A program made the position numbers and the translations under genes. The notes beneath the pieces were generated by a model, which was not told the DNA's origin, searched no databases, and saw only the letters and a program-made list of their open reading frames with translations. Positions 8,568-17,392 of a DNA stretch of 64,000 nt are shown one piece after another; the stretch's first letter is position 1, and each line of letters starts with the position of its first letter. The DNA is from Beduinella massiliensis (GTDB lineage: Bacteria > Bacillota > Clostridia > Christensenellales > Aristaeellaceae). Where the stretch lies: contig NZ_LT963430.1 of NCBI RefSeq assembly GCF_900199405.1, forward strand, positions 1,643,605 to 1,707,604. Direction: 5' to 3'.

Positions 8568-10151
8568 ATGAAGAAAAAGCTGGTTGCCCTGTTGCTCTCG
8601 GCGCTTATGCTGCTCAGCTGCCTGCCCGCGTCGCTCGCGGAAGGCGCCGTCAGCGAGAACCTCGAGCCGGTCACGCTCGAGTACTGGATCATGGGCCCGG
8701 GAAAGCAGAAGGATTCCGACCGCGTGTGGGAAAAGTTCAACGAGATGCTGCAGGAGTACCTGCCGAACACCACGGTGAACTTCACCATCGTTCCGGACAA
8801 CGAGTATTACGACCGCTGGTCGCGCGCGATGGCCGCGGGCGAGCAGATCGATCTGGCCTGGATCGGCTGGTTCCATAACATCCCCAGCGAGGCGAGCATG
8901 GGCTCCATCCAGCCGATGGATGACCTGCTCGACAAGTACGGACAGGACGTCAAGGCGTTCTATGGCGACGACATCCTGAACATGCACCGCGTGTATGACG
9001 GACGCCTGTACGCGATCCCGGTGTGGCAGGGCCTCGTCGGCGGGCGCTATGCGATGCGCTTCCCCAAAGAGCTCGCGGATCTTGCGGGCGAAAACTGGGT
9101 GGACGAATTCCAGCAGGTCATGTACGACAACTGCAAGACCATGGACGTCGACGCGAAGGCGAAGGTCTACGACAAGCTGGAGGAGTACTTTAAGGCCTGC
9201 AAGGACGCGGGACGCATCGGCATGGGCTATAACATGCAGCAGGGCCTGTATTCCTATTACGACAAGCAGGGCAGCGTGCTCGTCGGCCCGTATGCCTACG
9301 TGGAACGCGGAGACGACACGTTCACGGTCAAGCCCCTGCTGACGAGCGACGTCGTCAAGCTCAACTGCGAGTACATGGCCGACTGGTACCAGAAGGGCTA
9401 CATCCGCCCGGACATCGCGAGCGTGGAAAACATCGAAGCGGACTTCCGCCGCGACGGACTGAGCGGCTACATCACCAACGGCTCGGACGGCCTGATCGAC
9501 ATCGCCAAGCATGCGACGGCGGAAAGCGGCTTTGACGTCGTGGCCGCCTATACCAATCCGGATGCGGAGTTCAGCCTGGGCTTCTCGACGGCGACCTGCA
9601 TCCCCTATACCTCCAAGAACCCGGAGCGCGCGGTCATGCTGATGAACCTGCTGGTATCCGACGCGGGACGCGACCTGTACCGCCTGCTGGTTTACGGCTT
9701 TGAGGGCGAGCACTGGAACTACACCGAAGCGGGCGACGGCACCATTGAGACGACGGGCGGCCTCGGCCAGTCCACGGGCGATTGGAACTACGGCCTGTGG
9801 AAGTGGACGTTCGGCACCTGCACGAACGCCCTGTACACGACGACGGACATCGTCGGCGAGTACGAGGACAAAAAGGAACTGGAAAAGAATGCGTACGTCA
9901 ATCCGCTGATTTCCTTCAGCTTTGACGCGGACGCCGTGGAGACGGAAGAGGCCAATATCCGCGCGATTGAGACGGAATACCTCGGCCTGAATAAGCCGGC
10001 CATGCTGTTCAGAGGCTATCTGGGCGCCGAATGGGAGCAGGGCTGGAACGAGCTGCAGCAGAAGCTGGAGCTGGCGGATTACGACGCCTACATTGCAGAG
10101 GTGCAGCGCCAGGTGACGGAATACGTCGAGGCGAACGGCGTGAAGTGGTAA
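8568..10151 (+). CDS. extracellular solute-binding lipoprotein of the sugar ABC system
   Basis: 527 residues from ATG 8568 behind AAAAAGGAGG. The N-terminus has Lys2-4, a hydrophobic core and LLSC at residues 15-18, an acceptable lipobox with Cys18 as lipid anchor; cleavage after SLA is the alternative. The mature part begins with EYWIMGPGKQKDSDRVWEKF, typical of cluster-1 binding proteins with the LipO-like C-terminal domain. It captures the substrate outside the membrane and delivers it to the two permeases encoded immediately upstream. Its very regular, GC-rich codons suggest high expression. Confidence 0.93.
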   Translation: MKKKLVALLLSALMLLSCLPASLAEGAVSENLEPVTLEYWIMGPGKQKDSDRVWEKFNEMLQEYLPNTTVNFTIVPDNEYYDRWSRAMAAGEQIDLAWIGWFHNIPSEASMGSIQPMDDLLDKYGQDVKAFYGDDILNMHRVYDGRLYAIPVWQGLVGGRYAMRFPKELADLAGENWVDEFQQVMYDNCKTMDVDAKAKVYDKLEEYFKACKDAGRIGMGYNMQQGLYSYYDKQGSVLVGPYAYVERGDDTFTVKPLLTSDVVKLNCEYMADWYQKGYIRPDIASVENIEADFRRDGLSGYITNGSDGLIDIAKHATAESGFDVVAAYTNPDAEFSLGFSTATCIPYTSKNPERAVMLMNLLVSDAGRDLYRLLVYGFEGEHWNYTEAGDGTIETTGGLGQSTGDWNYGLWKWTFGTCTNALYTTTDIVGEYEDKKELEKNAYVNPLISFSFDADAVETEEANIRAIETEYLGLNKPAMLFRGYLGAEWEQGWNELQQKLELADYDAYIAEVQRQVTEYVEANGVKW

Positions 10152-10214
10152 GGGTCGCGGGATCCAGCGGGGCGGACGCTTTGGCGTCCGCCCTTTGTCG
10201 GGGAGGAGAACTGC

Positions 10215-11021
10215 ATGGAGACGATCGAGTGTGAAAACGGAGCCGGGCAGCCCATGCGGCTGCTCGCGAGGCGCACGCAGGGGAGCGCGCCGCGGCCGGC
10301 GATCCTTTGGATTCATGGGGGAGGCTGGCGGCACGGCAGCGCATCTGACTATCAGCTTCACATGGAGCGCACGGCGCTTTTCGGCGCGCATGCCTTTGCC
10401 GTTCCATACAGGCTGCAAACCGATCGGGTTCAGGTGCGCGATTGCCTGGCCGACTGCCGCGCGGCGGTTCGCTTCCTGCACTCGCATGGGCAGGAGCTGG
10501 GCGTCTCCCGCATCGTCGTGACGGGCGAGTCAGCCGGCGGGCACCTGGCCTGCTGCCTGGGCACGCCACGCATCGTGCCGGACGCATTGGAGAGAGCGGA
10601 CTGCGTGGTGAACGTCAACGGAGTGACCGACATGACGCGCGTATTCAAGGAGCACCTGTGCGAGCCGGATCGTTCGAGCGCGGCGCGCTGGGTGGAGCAG
10701 CAGGCTGCGGCGGAGGCGCTGTCGCCGCTGTTCAACGTGGAGCCTGGGTGCGCGCCCACGCTGCACGTGCAGGGGCTGGAGGATACGGTGGTCGAACCGG
10801 AAATGACCTGGCGCTATCACCGGGCGCTGCAAAATGCCGGCGTGCAGAGCGAAATTCTACTGCTGCCGGGCCTTCGCCACGCGTTTCTCGTGCCGGACTA
10901 CGAGCGCCCGAACGAGGACGTGCGCGCGTCGGTAGATGGCCTATTGGAACGGCTTGCGCAGCTTGGCTGGATTGAAGATGACCCTGCAAACGCGAAAATG
11001 GAGGCGGCGGAATGCGAATAG
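10215..11021 (+). CDS. alpha/beta hydrolase (HSL/acetyl-esterase-like)
   Basis: 268 residues with the oxyanion-hole motif HGGGW near residue 34, the nucleophile elbow GESAGG with Ser106, an acid candidate in QGLEDTVVEPEM and the C-terminal His in LPGLRHAF. This is the hormone-sensitive-lipase branch, cytoplasmic and of normal length. Placed directly after the binding protein in a sugar operon, it probably removes acyl or other ester groups from imported glycans, like bacterial acetyl-xylan esterases; that role is inferred. It overlaps the next gene by ten bases. Confidence 0.88.
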   Translation: METIECENGAGQPMRLLARRTQGSAPRPAILWIHGGGWRHGSASDYQLHMERTALFGAHAFAVPYRLQTDRVQVRDCLADCRAAVRFLHSHGQELGVSRIVVTGESAGGHLACCLGTPRIVPDALERADCVVNVNGVTDMTRVFKEHLCEPDRSSAARWVEQQAAAEALSPLFNVEPGCAPTLHVQGLEDTVVEPEMTWRYHRALQNAGVQSEILLLPGLRHAFLVPDYERPNEDVRASVDGLLERLAQLGWIEDDPANAKMEAAECE

Positions 11022-11830
11022 ATGCGCACGTGCACCTGTATGACCCCATGCGGCTGAGCCTCGCTTGGCCGCCCAAGGGAGATGTCTTTTACCGGCGCTT
11101 TGAAATGCCGGAGTTTTTGGAGGCTACCCGGGAGACGCCTGTAGACGGCGCGATCGTCGTCGCGTGCTCCTCCGAGACAGAGCTGATGGACGACCTTGCG
11201 GCTCGTTACCGGAACGAGGAGAAAATCCTTGCGCTGATCGGGCAGGTGGAAGACGGCGAAAACGGCTTTAAGGCCTATTACGGGCGATACACAGCGGAAG
11301 CGAAATTTCGCGGCCTTCGCATTCCTGCGCGCACGAAGGTCACGCCCGCGCTCATGGAAAGCGTGCGGGCCATGGCGTCGGGACGCGCCCGTGTGCTGGA
11401 GGTGCTGGGCGACTGGGACGATATGGAGCATTTAAAGCCCCTGATAGAGGCTGCGCCCGGCGTGAACTTCGTGCTCGAGCACTTTGCGGGAGCTTCGCTG
11501 CCGGACGCGCCGTCGCCGGGCTACCGCCGCTTCCTAAATGAAGTGGCCGCGTATAAAAACGTGTACATGAAGCTTTCCGCCCTCATGACGCGAAGCCGGG
11601 AAGCGCCGGTTCCGCTGCGCGCGAGCGCTTATGAACCGCTGATCGCGGAGGCGCTGGGTGCGTTTGGAACGAAGCGCTGCCTGTTTGGCTCGGACTGGCC
11701 CGTGATGTCGGTATGCTGCGATTACCGCTGGGCGGTCGATTTGACGGAGGAAATCCTTCAAAAGGTTGGAGAAGAAGCGCTGGAAGACGTGATGGCGCGA
11801 AACGCTGCCCGGATATACGGGATCGAATAA
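11012..11830 (+). CDS. amidohydrolase family 2 protein (possible sugar lactonase)
   Basis: 272 residues. It starts with RIDAHVHLYDP, the HxH metal-binding strand of amidohydrolase-2 TIM barrels. A metal/substrate His is likely in the LEHFAGASLPDAP region, and the C-terminal FGSDWPVM supplies the conserved catalytic Asp. Relatives include L-fuconolactonase, rhamnonolactonase and decarboxylases. Next to two sugar dehydrogenase-type genes (a Gfo/Idh enzyme downstream, an AKR in the divergent operon), lactone hydrolysis is the most economical guess. The start overlaps the upstream esterase gene, which supports a single transcript. Confidence 0.88.
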   Translation: MRIDAHVHLYDPMRLSLAWPPKGDVFYRRFEMPEFLEATRETPVDGAIVVACSSETELMDDLAARYRNEEKILALIGQVEDGENGFKAYYGRYTAEAKFRGLRIPARTKVTPALMESVRAMASGRARVLEVLGDWDDMEHLKPLIEAAPGVNFVLEHFAGASLPDAPSPGYRRFLNEVAAYKNVYMKLSALMTRSREAPVPLRASAYEPLIAEALGAFGTKRCLFGSDWPVMSVCCDYRWAVDLTEEILQKVGEEALEDVMARNAARIYGIE

Positions 11831-11845
11831 AAAAAGGACGTGAAA

Positions 11846-12676
11846 ATGATGATGAACGTGGGCATTTGCATCGAGCACACGGAAAGCGGCATGCGGGAAA
11901 AATTTCACGACGCGGCGGCGAAGGGATTTGCGCATTGCCAGCTGATCAGCTGGGCGCTGGGGCTGTGGACGGAGGAAGAAGCGGAGCGCATCCGTGAATA
12001 CGCGAGCGAGAGCGGTGTCGCGATAACGGCCTTCTGGTGCGGCTGGGCGGGCCCGCGGATCTGGAACTTCACGGACGGACCGGAGACGCTGGGGCTGGTG
12101 CCGGCGGCGTATCGCTTTGCGCGCATGCAGAACCTGATGGACGGGGCGGACTTTGCCAAGCGTCTGGGTGTGAAGGACGTGGTGAGCCACATGGGGTTCA
12201 TTCCGGAATCGCCGAATGACCCGAACTACGCGGGGTTCGTGTCGGCGATACGCGCGGTAGCGAGGCACCTGAAGGGGAACGGGCAGAACCTGCTGTTCGA
12301 GACGGGGCAGGAGACGCCGGTGACGATGCTGCGCTGCTTTGAGGACGTGGGGACGGGGAACCTGTACGTGAACCTGGACCCGGCGAACCTGATCCTCTAC
12401 GGCAAGGCGAACCCGGTGGACGCGCTGTGCGTGTTCGGGAGCTACGTGCGCGGGGTACACGCGAAGGACGGGCTGTACCCGGTGAACGGGCGGGAGCTGG
12501 GCACGGAGGTCAAGATCGGCACGGGCAGGGTAGACTTTCCCGCGCTCGTGCGGTCGCTGGACGAGCTGGGGTACGAGGGAAGCCTGACCATCGAGCGGGA
12601 GATCGAGGGAGAGGAACAGATTCGCGACATACTGGAGGCGAAGGAATACCTGAGCGGCCTGATCGCCGCGCTGTAA
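11846..12676 (+). CDS. sugar phosphate isomerase/epimerase-like TIM barrel protein
   Basis: 276 residues from ATG 11846, preferred over GTG 11840 because AAGGACG sits seven bases upstream. The sequence has the xylose-isomerase-like barrel pattern: LFETGQET (metal-binding Glu), NLDPANLILYG, VRGVHAKDGLYP (His and Asp) and a final TIEREIEGEEQI (Glu). These match the four metal ligands of AP-endonuclease-2/IolE-type enzymes. It probably isomerises or epimerises a free or keto sugar intermediate. The gene sits 15 bases before the Gfo/Idh oxidoreductase gene, a very common pairing. Confidence 0.9.
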   Translation: MMMNVGICIEHTESGMREKFHDAAAKGFAHCQLISWALGLWTEEEAERIREYASESGVAITAFWCGWAGPRIWNFTDGPETLGLVPAAYRFARMQNLMDGADFAKRLGVKDVVSHMGFIPESPNDPNYAGFVSAIRAVARHLKGNGQNLLFETGQETPVTMLRCFEDVGTGNLYVNLDPANLILYGKANPVDALCVFGSYVRGVHAKDGLYPVNGRELGTEVKIGTGRVDFPALVRSLDELGYEGSLTIEREIEGEEQIRDILEAKEYLSGLIAAL

Positions 12677-12691
12677 GGGAGGAAGAAGAAG

Positions 12692-13645
12692 ATGCTGAAG
12701 GTTGGAATCGTGGGAACGGGCGGCATCAGCCAGTCGCACCTGACGGGATGGGCCGCTGTTCCGGAGGCGAAGCTCGCGGCGGCGTGCGACATCAGGGCGG
12801 AGCAGGTCGATCCGGTGGGGGAGAAGTACGGCTGCCGGGTGTATTACGACCTGGACGAGATGCTGAAGGGCGAGGAACTGGACGTGCTGGACATCTGCCT
12901 GCCGACGTACCTGCACGCGGACGCGGCGGTGAAGGCGATCGGGCGGGGGATCAACGTGCTGACGGAAAAGCCGGTTTCGCTGCGGCGAGCGGACGTGCGG
13001 CGCGTGTACGGCGCGGCGCGGGAGAAGGGCGTGTGCGTGATGGTGGCGCAGGTGCTGCGGTTCTGGCCGGAGTACGAGCGGCTGAAGGAAGCGGCGGATA
13101 GCGGCGAGTATGGCAGACTGCTCAGCGGCAGCATGACGCGGCTGGGCAACACGCCGAAGTGGAGCTGGGACGACTGGATGAAGGATCCGGAGCGCAGCGG
13201 ACTGGTGCCGTTCGACCTGCACATCCACGACCTGGACTTCATGATCTACGCGTTCGGGACGCCGGAGAGCGTCGCGTGCAGCCGCGCAGGGAACGAGCGC
13301 CAGGACTACCTGAACGTGATCTACCGGTACCCGGGGTTCTTCATAAACGCGGAGGCGGCGTGGTACGACTGCGACTACGCGTTCACGGCGGGGTACCGCT
13401 TCCAGTTTGAGAAGGCGGTGATGGAGTTCAAGGCGGGAACGCTGACGATTTACCATCAGGACGGGCGCGTGGAGACGTGCGCGCAGGAAGAGGACGCGGC
13501 GGAGAACGGCATCAACCTGCCGCGCAGCAACGCGTACTACAACGAGATTCGTTACTTTGCGGACTGTGTGCTCGCGGGCAGGGACTGCGACCGGGTGCGC
13601 CCGGAAGAGCTGGAGGCCGTGCTCGACACCATCGAAAAGCTGTAA
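12692..13645 (+). CDS. Gfo/Idh/MocA family NAD(P)-dependent oxidoreductase
   Basis: 317 residues starting at ATG 12692 behind GGGAGGAAGAAG. The Rossmann start is VGIVGTGGISQSH (GxGxxx), NVLTEKPVSL carries the conserved EKP lysine, and LHIHDLDFMIY supplies the catalytic HxxD. The fold is an N-terminal NAD(P)-binding domain plus a C-terminal alpha/beta substrate domain. It is the last gene of the operon and is followed at once by a terminator. It likely oxidises or reduces a sugar hydroxyl together with the neighbouring isomerase. Confidence 0.92.
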   Translation: MLKVGIVGTGGISQSHLTGWAAVPEAKLAAACDIRAEQVDPVGEKYGCRVYYDLDEMLKGEELDVLDICLPTYLHADAAVKAIGRGINVLTEKPVSLRRADVRRVYGAAREKGVCVMVAQVLRFWPEYERLKEAADSGEYGRLLSGSMTRLGNTPKWSWDDWMKDPERSGLVPFDLHIHDLDFMIYAFGTPESVACSRAGNERQDYLNVIYRYPGFFINAEAAWYDCDYAFTAGYRFQFEKAVMEFKAGTLTIYHQDGRVETCAQEEDAAENGINLPRSNAYYNEIRYFADCVLAGRDCDRVRPEELEAVLDTIEKL

Positions 13646-13653
13646 GACGCGAA

Positions 13654-13682
13654 AACAGGACGCCCGCGGGGTCCTGTTTTTA
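13654..13682 (+). terminator. rho-independent terminator of the sugar operon
   Basis: Stem AACAGGAC / GTCCTGTT around a nine-base GC loop, followed by TTTTT, nine bases after the Gfo/Idh stop codon. The A-rich left flank means it could also serve the leftward sigma-factor transcript. Confidence 0.8.
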
Positions 13683-13739
13683 ATTTCAAACGCGCGGAGC
13701 GGATGTGGATGCCGGCAAACGACGGCGGTCATCGTCCGC

Positions 13740-13871
13740 TCATTTCCTCTCCTCTTGCAGCCTCGCGCGCACGCGCTGCCAGACGGCCTTTGCGTCCACG
13801 GGAAAAGTCTCCGCCTCGCGCCTAAGCGCCTCGCGCAGGGCGCGTCCAAACGGATCATTGAAGTCTTCCAT
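13740..13871 (-). CDS. 43-residue protein resembling the cytoplasmic N-terminus of an anti-sigma factor
   Basis: The frame starts at ATG 13871 inside the last codons of the sigma-factor gene (17-base overlap) and ends at TGA 13740. The sequence begins MEDFNDPFGRALREALRREA and ends in basic helices. It lacks the membrane segment and periplasmic domain expected of an anti-sigma factor, and the downstream sequence holds no obvious continuation in any frame before the terminator at 13654. It may be a soluble mini anti-sigma or the remnant of a deleted one. Overlap with a sigma gene and the amphipathic composition support it being translated. Confidence 0.55.
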   Translation of the reverse strand: MEDFNDPFGRALREALRREAETFPVDAKAVWQRVRARLQEERK

Positions 13872-14427
13872 ACTTTTCCTCTCTTTCAATCATCGTGCGC
13901 AGCCGCTTGCGCGCGGCGTGCAGACGGGATTTAATCGTCGTGGAGGGCAGGGCGAGAGCGCTCGCGATTTCCCGCTCGCTCATGCCCTGGTAGTACATCA
14001 GCAGCACGGGCAGACGATGCTTCTCCGGCAGGCGGCTGATCATCTCCGCCAGACGCCGCGCCTGCTCGTTCCGTAAAATCGACTCCTCCGGCGAGGGGAT
14101 CGCGGCCCCGTTCTCTTCCACCCGCGGCAGAAGGGACAGGTCCTCCATCGGCACGCTGCGCCCTGCCTTGCGGCAGTAGGTGCGCGCGTGGTTGACGACG
14201 ATGCGGGAAAGCCAGGCGTCGAAGCGCTGCGCCTCTCGCAGGGAATCCAGATGGCGGATGGAGGCGATGAGCGCGTCCTGCACGACGTCCTGCGCCGCGG
14301 AGTGGTCGCGCGTGATGAGATAGGCCAGCCGCGTCAGGCCGTCGATGCGCCCGGCGAACAGCGCCTCCTGAGCGTTCACGTCGCCCGCCGCCGCGCGCCT
14401 GAACAGCGCAAGTTCGTTGTCCTCCAT
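13855..14427 (-). CDS. ECF-type RNA polymerase sigma factor
   Basis: 190 residues from ATG 14427, preferred to the upstream ATG 14469 because GGAGGGGCATC precedes it. Sigma region 2 is visible (AYLITRDHSAAQDVVQDALI, RFDAWLSRIVVNHA), as is region 4 (LPEKHRLPVLLMYYQGMSER followed by a helix-turn-helix). Family members direct polymerase to stress or envelope promoters and are normally held by a co-encoded anti-sigma factor. Here the only overlapping partner is a 43-residue stub. Confidence 0.92.
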   Translation of the reverse strand: MEDNELALFRRAAAGDVNAQEALFAGRIDGLTRLAYLITRDHSAAQDVVQDALIASIRHLDSLREAQRFDAWLSRIVVNHARTYCRKAGRSVPMEDLSLLPRVEENGAAIPSPEESILRNEQARRLAEMISRLPEKHRLPVLLMYYQGMSEREIASALALPSTTIKSRLHAARKRLRTMIEREEKYGRLQ

Positions 14428-14570
14428 GATGCCCCTCCGATGCTTATGTTGCGCCTCCATTTTGCCCATTTTTGCGGCGTTTCATCCAGTCCGGGCAGCT
14501 TTATTACTATGGACACATCCTTGTTTATGTCGCATAAATAAAATTTGAAAGTTCTTAAGCTTTGCACATT

Positions 14571-14587
14571 GCTGACTTTCTTTGACT
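14571..14587 (-). promoter_or_regulatory. CtsR-type heptad operator upstream of clpB
   Basis: The minus strand reads AGTCAAAGAAAGTCAGC, close to the CtsR consensus of two GGTCAAA-type heptads separated by three bases. It overlaps the -35 region of the clpB promoter, so repressor binding would block transcription until heat or protein stress. No CIRCE element was seen. Confidence 0.65.
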
Positions 14588-14588
14588 A

Positions 14589-14597
14589 TGGTATACT
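14589..14597 (+). promoter_or_regulatory. extended -10 promoter of clpB
   Basis: TGGTATACT is an extended -10 (TGn plus TATACT at 14592-14597). TTGCTG at 14569-14574 could serve as -35 with a 17-base spacer. It lies 65 bases upstream of the clpB start. Confidence 0.6.
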
Positions 14598-14661
14598 GCA
14601 ATCACAAACGAGGAATGTTTGGAAAGAGCGGCGCAGAGCGCCGCGGATGGAGGCGAATTTC

Positions 14662-17283
14662 ATGGATACGCAGAGATTTACACAAAAGTCGCTGGAGGCT
14701 ATCGCGCAGGCTCAGCGCATCGCGACGGAAAACCAGAGCGTGCAGATCGAGCAAATCCATTTGCTATATGCGCTGGCGAGCCAGCCGGAAGGCTTGATCG
14801 GGCAGCTCATGACGAAAATGGGGATCGACGCGGGAGCGTTTACGGGCGCATGCGAGCAGGAAATGGCCCGCATGCCGCGCATGAGCGGCCCGGGACGCGA
14901 GGCGGGGAAGATCTACGTCGCGCCGGACGTGGACGCGGTGCTCTCGGAGGCGGAGCGTCAGGCGCAGCACATGCACGACGAGTACATCTCCGTAGAGCAC
15001 CTGTTCCTGGCGCTGCTGGAGAAAGGAAACGCCGCGGTCAAGCAGCTGTTGAGCCGTTTTAACATCTCGAAGAAGGGCTTTCTGGAGGTGCTGCAGGGCG
15101 TGCGCGGCAACGCGCGCGTGACGAGCGACAGCCCGGAATCGACCTATGACGTGCTCAAGAAGTACGGCTCCGACTTGGTTGAGCTGGCGAAGCAGAACAA
15201 GCTGGACCCGGTCATCGGCAGGGACGGCGAGGTGCGGAACGTCATTCGCATTCTCTCGCGAAAGACGAAGAACAACCCGGTGCTCATCGGCGAGCCGGGC
15301 GTCGGCAAGACGGCCATCGCGGAGGGCCTAGCGCAGCGCATCGTGCGGGGCGACGTGCCGGACAGCCTGAAGGAGCGCCACATCTTCTCGCTGGATATGG
15401 GCGCGCTGATCGCGGGCGCGAAGTTCCGCGGCGAGTTCGAGGAGCGGCTCAAGGCCGTGCTGGAGGAGGTCAAGAAGAGCGAGGGACGAATCATCCTCTT
15501 CATCGACGAGCTGCACACGATCGTGGGCGCGGGCAAGACCGAGGGCTCCATGGACGCGGGCAACCTGCTCAAGCCCCTGCTGGCGCGCGGCGAGCTGCAT
15601 TGCATCGGCGCGACGACGCTGAACGAATACCGCCAGTACATCGAAAAGGACGCCGCGCTGGAGCGCCGCTTCCAGCCCGTGCTGGTGGACGAACCGACGG
15701 TGGAAGACACGATCTCCATCCTGCGCGGACTCAAGGAGCGCTACGAGGTCTTCCACGGCGTAAAGATTCAGGATCAGGCGCTGATTGCGGCGGCGACGCT
15801 GTCCAACCGATACATCTCCGATCGGTTCCTGCCCGACAAGGCCATCGACTTGGTGGACGAGGCCTGCGCCATGATCCGCACCGAGATGGATTCCATGCCG
15901 CAGGAGCTGGACGACATCCGTCGCAAGATCATGCAGCACGAGATCGAGGAGGCGGCCCTCAAGAAGGAGACGGATCAGATTTCGCAGGAGCACCTGGCCG
16001 ACATCCAGAAGGAGCTGGCCGACATGCGCGCTCAGTTCAGGGAGATGAAGGCCAAGTGGGAGAACGAGAAGCAGTCGATCGGCAAGGTGCAGAAGCTGCG
16101 CGAGGAAATCGAGCAGGTGAGCGCCGAGATCGAGCGCGCCCAGCGCGAATACGACCTCAACCGGGCGGCGGAGCTCAAGTACGGCAGGCTTCCGCAGCTT
16201 CAAAAGGAGCTGGAAGAGGAAGAAAAAATCGCTGAGAGCGAGAAGCAGCGCCGCACGCTGCTGCGGGACAAGGTGACGGAGGAGGAGATCGCCCGCATTG
16301 TCGCCCGTTGGACGGGCATTCCGGTCGCTAAGCTCATGGAGGGCGAGCGCGAAAAGCTGCTGCACCTGGACGACGTGCTGCACGAGCGCGTGATCGGCCA
16401 GGACGAGGCGGTAGAAAAGGTGACGGAGGCGATTCTCCGTTCGCGTGCGGGCATCGCCAATCCGAACCGGCCGATCGGCTCCTTCCTGTTCCTGGGCCCG
16501 ACGGGCGTGGGCAAGACGGAGCTGGCCAAGGCACTGGCGCAGGCGCTCTTCGACGATGAGAAGAACATGGTGCGCATCGACATGAGCGAGTACATGGAGA
16601 AGTATTCCGTGTCCCGCCTGATCGGAGCGCCTCCGGGATACGTCGGCTACGAGGAAGGCGGTCAGCTGACCGAGGCCGTGCGTCGCAAGCCCTACAGCGT
16701 CATCCTCTTTGACGAGGTGGAAAAGGCGCACCCGGACGTGTTCAACGTGCTGCTGCAGGTCCTGGACGACGGACGCATCACCGACTCGCAGGGGCGGACG
16801 GTGGACTTTAAGAACACCATCATCATCCTGACCTCAAACCTGGGCTCGCAGGCGATCCTGGAGGGATTTGACGAGGCGGGCAACATCAGCGTGGAAGCCC
16901 GCGCGCAGGTGGAAGCGCTGCTGCGCCATCAGTTCCGGCCGGAGTTCCTCAACCGTCTGGACGAGATCGTCTTCTACAAGCCGCTGACGAAGGAGGAAAT
17001 CTATTCGATCGTCGACCTGCTGGTGCAGGATCTGAACCGGCGGCTTCAGGACAAACAGCTCACGGCGGTGCTGACGCCTGCGGCGCGGGACTACATCGTC
17101 GATCAGGGCTACGACCCGGTCTACGGTGCGCGCCCGCTCAAGCGCTTCCTGCAACGAAAGGTGGAGACGCTGATCGCCAGAATGCTCATCGCGGCGGAGG
17201 TCGCCCCGCGCAGCGAGCTGATCGTCGATTACGACGGACGGGAGCTCACGCTCGGAACCGAGCAGCCCTACAGCGTTCGGTAA
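14662..17283 (+). CDS. clpB: ATP-dependent disaggregase ClpB
   Basis: 873 residues from ATG 14662 behind GGAGGCG; an upstream extension to 14545 runs through the promoter. The N-domain has two Clp-N repeats (residues 1-150). NBD1 has Walker A GEPGVGKT near residue 210 and Walker [11 protein letters not shown] long coiled-coil middle domain (about 400-530) separates ClpB from shorter ClpC/ClpE proteins. NBD2 has GPTGVGKT near residue 612 and [14 protein letters not shown]. The hexamer threads aggregated proteins together with DnaK. A CtsR-like operator in front indicates stress control. The full ClpB length and the lack of a ClpP-binding IGF-type loop, as far as I can see, support the name. 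Confidence 0.96.
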   Translation: MDTQRFTQKSLEAIAQAQRIATENQSVQIEQIHLLYALASQPEGLIGQLMTKMGIDAGAFTGACEQEMARMPRMSGPGREAGKIYVAPDVDAVLSEAERQAQHMHDEYISVEHLFLALLEKGNAAVKQLLSRFNISKKGFLEVLQGVRGNARVTSDSPESTYDVLKKYGSDLVELAKQNKLDPVIGRDGEVRNVIRILSRKTKNNPVLIGEPGVGKTAIAEGLAQRIVRGDVPDSLKERHIFSLDMGALIAGAKFRGEFEERLKAVLEEVKKSEGRIILFIDELHTIVGAGKTEGSMDAGNLLKPLLARGELHCIGATTLNEYRQYIEKDAALERRFQPVLVDEPTVEDTISILRGLKERYEVFHGVKIQDQALIAAATLSNRYISDRFLPDKAIDLVDEACAMIRTEMDSMPQELDDIRRKIMQHEIEEAALKKETDQISQEHLADIQKELADMRAQFREMKAKWENEKQSIGKVQKLREEIEQVSAEIERAQREYDLNRAAELKYGRLPQLQKELEEEEKIAESEKQRRTLLRDKVTEEEIARIVARWTGIPVAKLMEGEREKLLHLDDVLHERVIGQDEAVEKVTEAILRSRAGIANPNRPIGSFLFLGPTGVGKTELAKALAQALFDDEKNMVRIDMSEYMEKYSVSRLIGAPPGYVGYEEGGQLTEAVRRKPYSVILFDEVEKAHPDVFNVLLQVLDDGRITDSQGRTVDFKNTIIILTSNLGSQAILEGFDEAGNISVEARAQVEALLRHQFRPEFLNRLDEIVFYKPLTKEEIYSIVDLLVQDLNRRLQDKQLTAVLTPAARDYIVDQGYDPVYGARPLKRFLQRKVETLIARMLIAAEVAPRSELIVDYDGRELTLGTEQPYSVR

Positions 17284-17305
17284 GCCGGACGCCGTATTAT
17301 AGATA

Positions 17306-17357
17306 AAAAGGCCGCTCATCGAAGCCATCGCGCGGTGGATTCGATGAGCGGTCCTTT
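17306..17357. terminator. bidirectional terminator between clpB and the ABC exporter operon
   Basis: A 14-base stem (GGCCGCTCATCGAA with TTCGATGAGCGGTC) is followed by TTTT on the plus strand and preceded by AAAAA, giving a U-tract on the minus strand too. It lies between the converging clpB and ABC permease genes. Confidence 0.85.
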
Positions 17358-17392
17358 TGTCGGAGTTTTCTTTCAGCGCGCACGGAAAGCAG

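Noticed and set aside
8544-10487. 647-codon open frame on the minus strand
   Set aside because: It is antisense to the binding-protein gene; it has no RBS and low-complexity Arg/Ala/Val-rich content.
11534-13858. 774-codon open frame on the minus strand
   Set aside because: It crosses four overlapping or adjacent rightward genes with clear families; Arg/His/Pro-rich content shows it is a shadow.
14500-14661. CIRCE (HrcA) element before clpB
   Set aside because: No TTAGCACTC-N9-GAGTGCTAA-like repeat is present; only the CtsR-type heptads fit.
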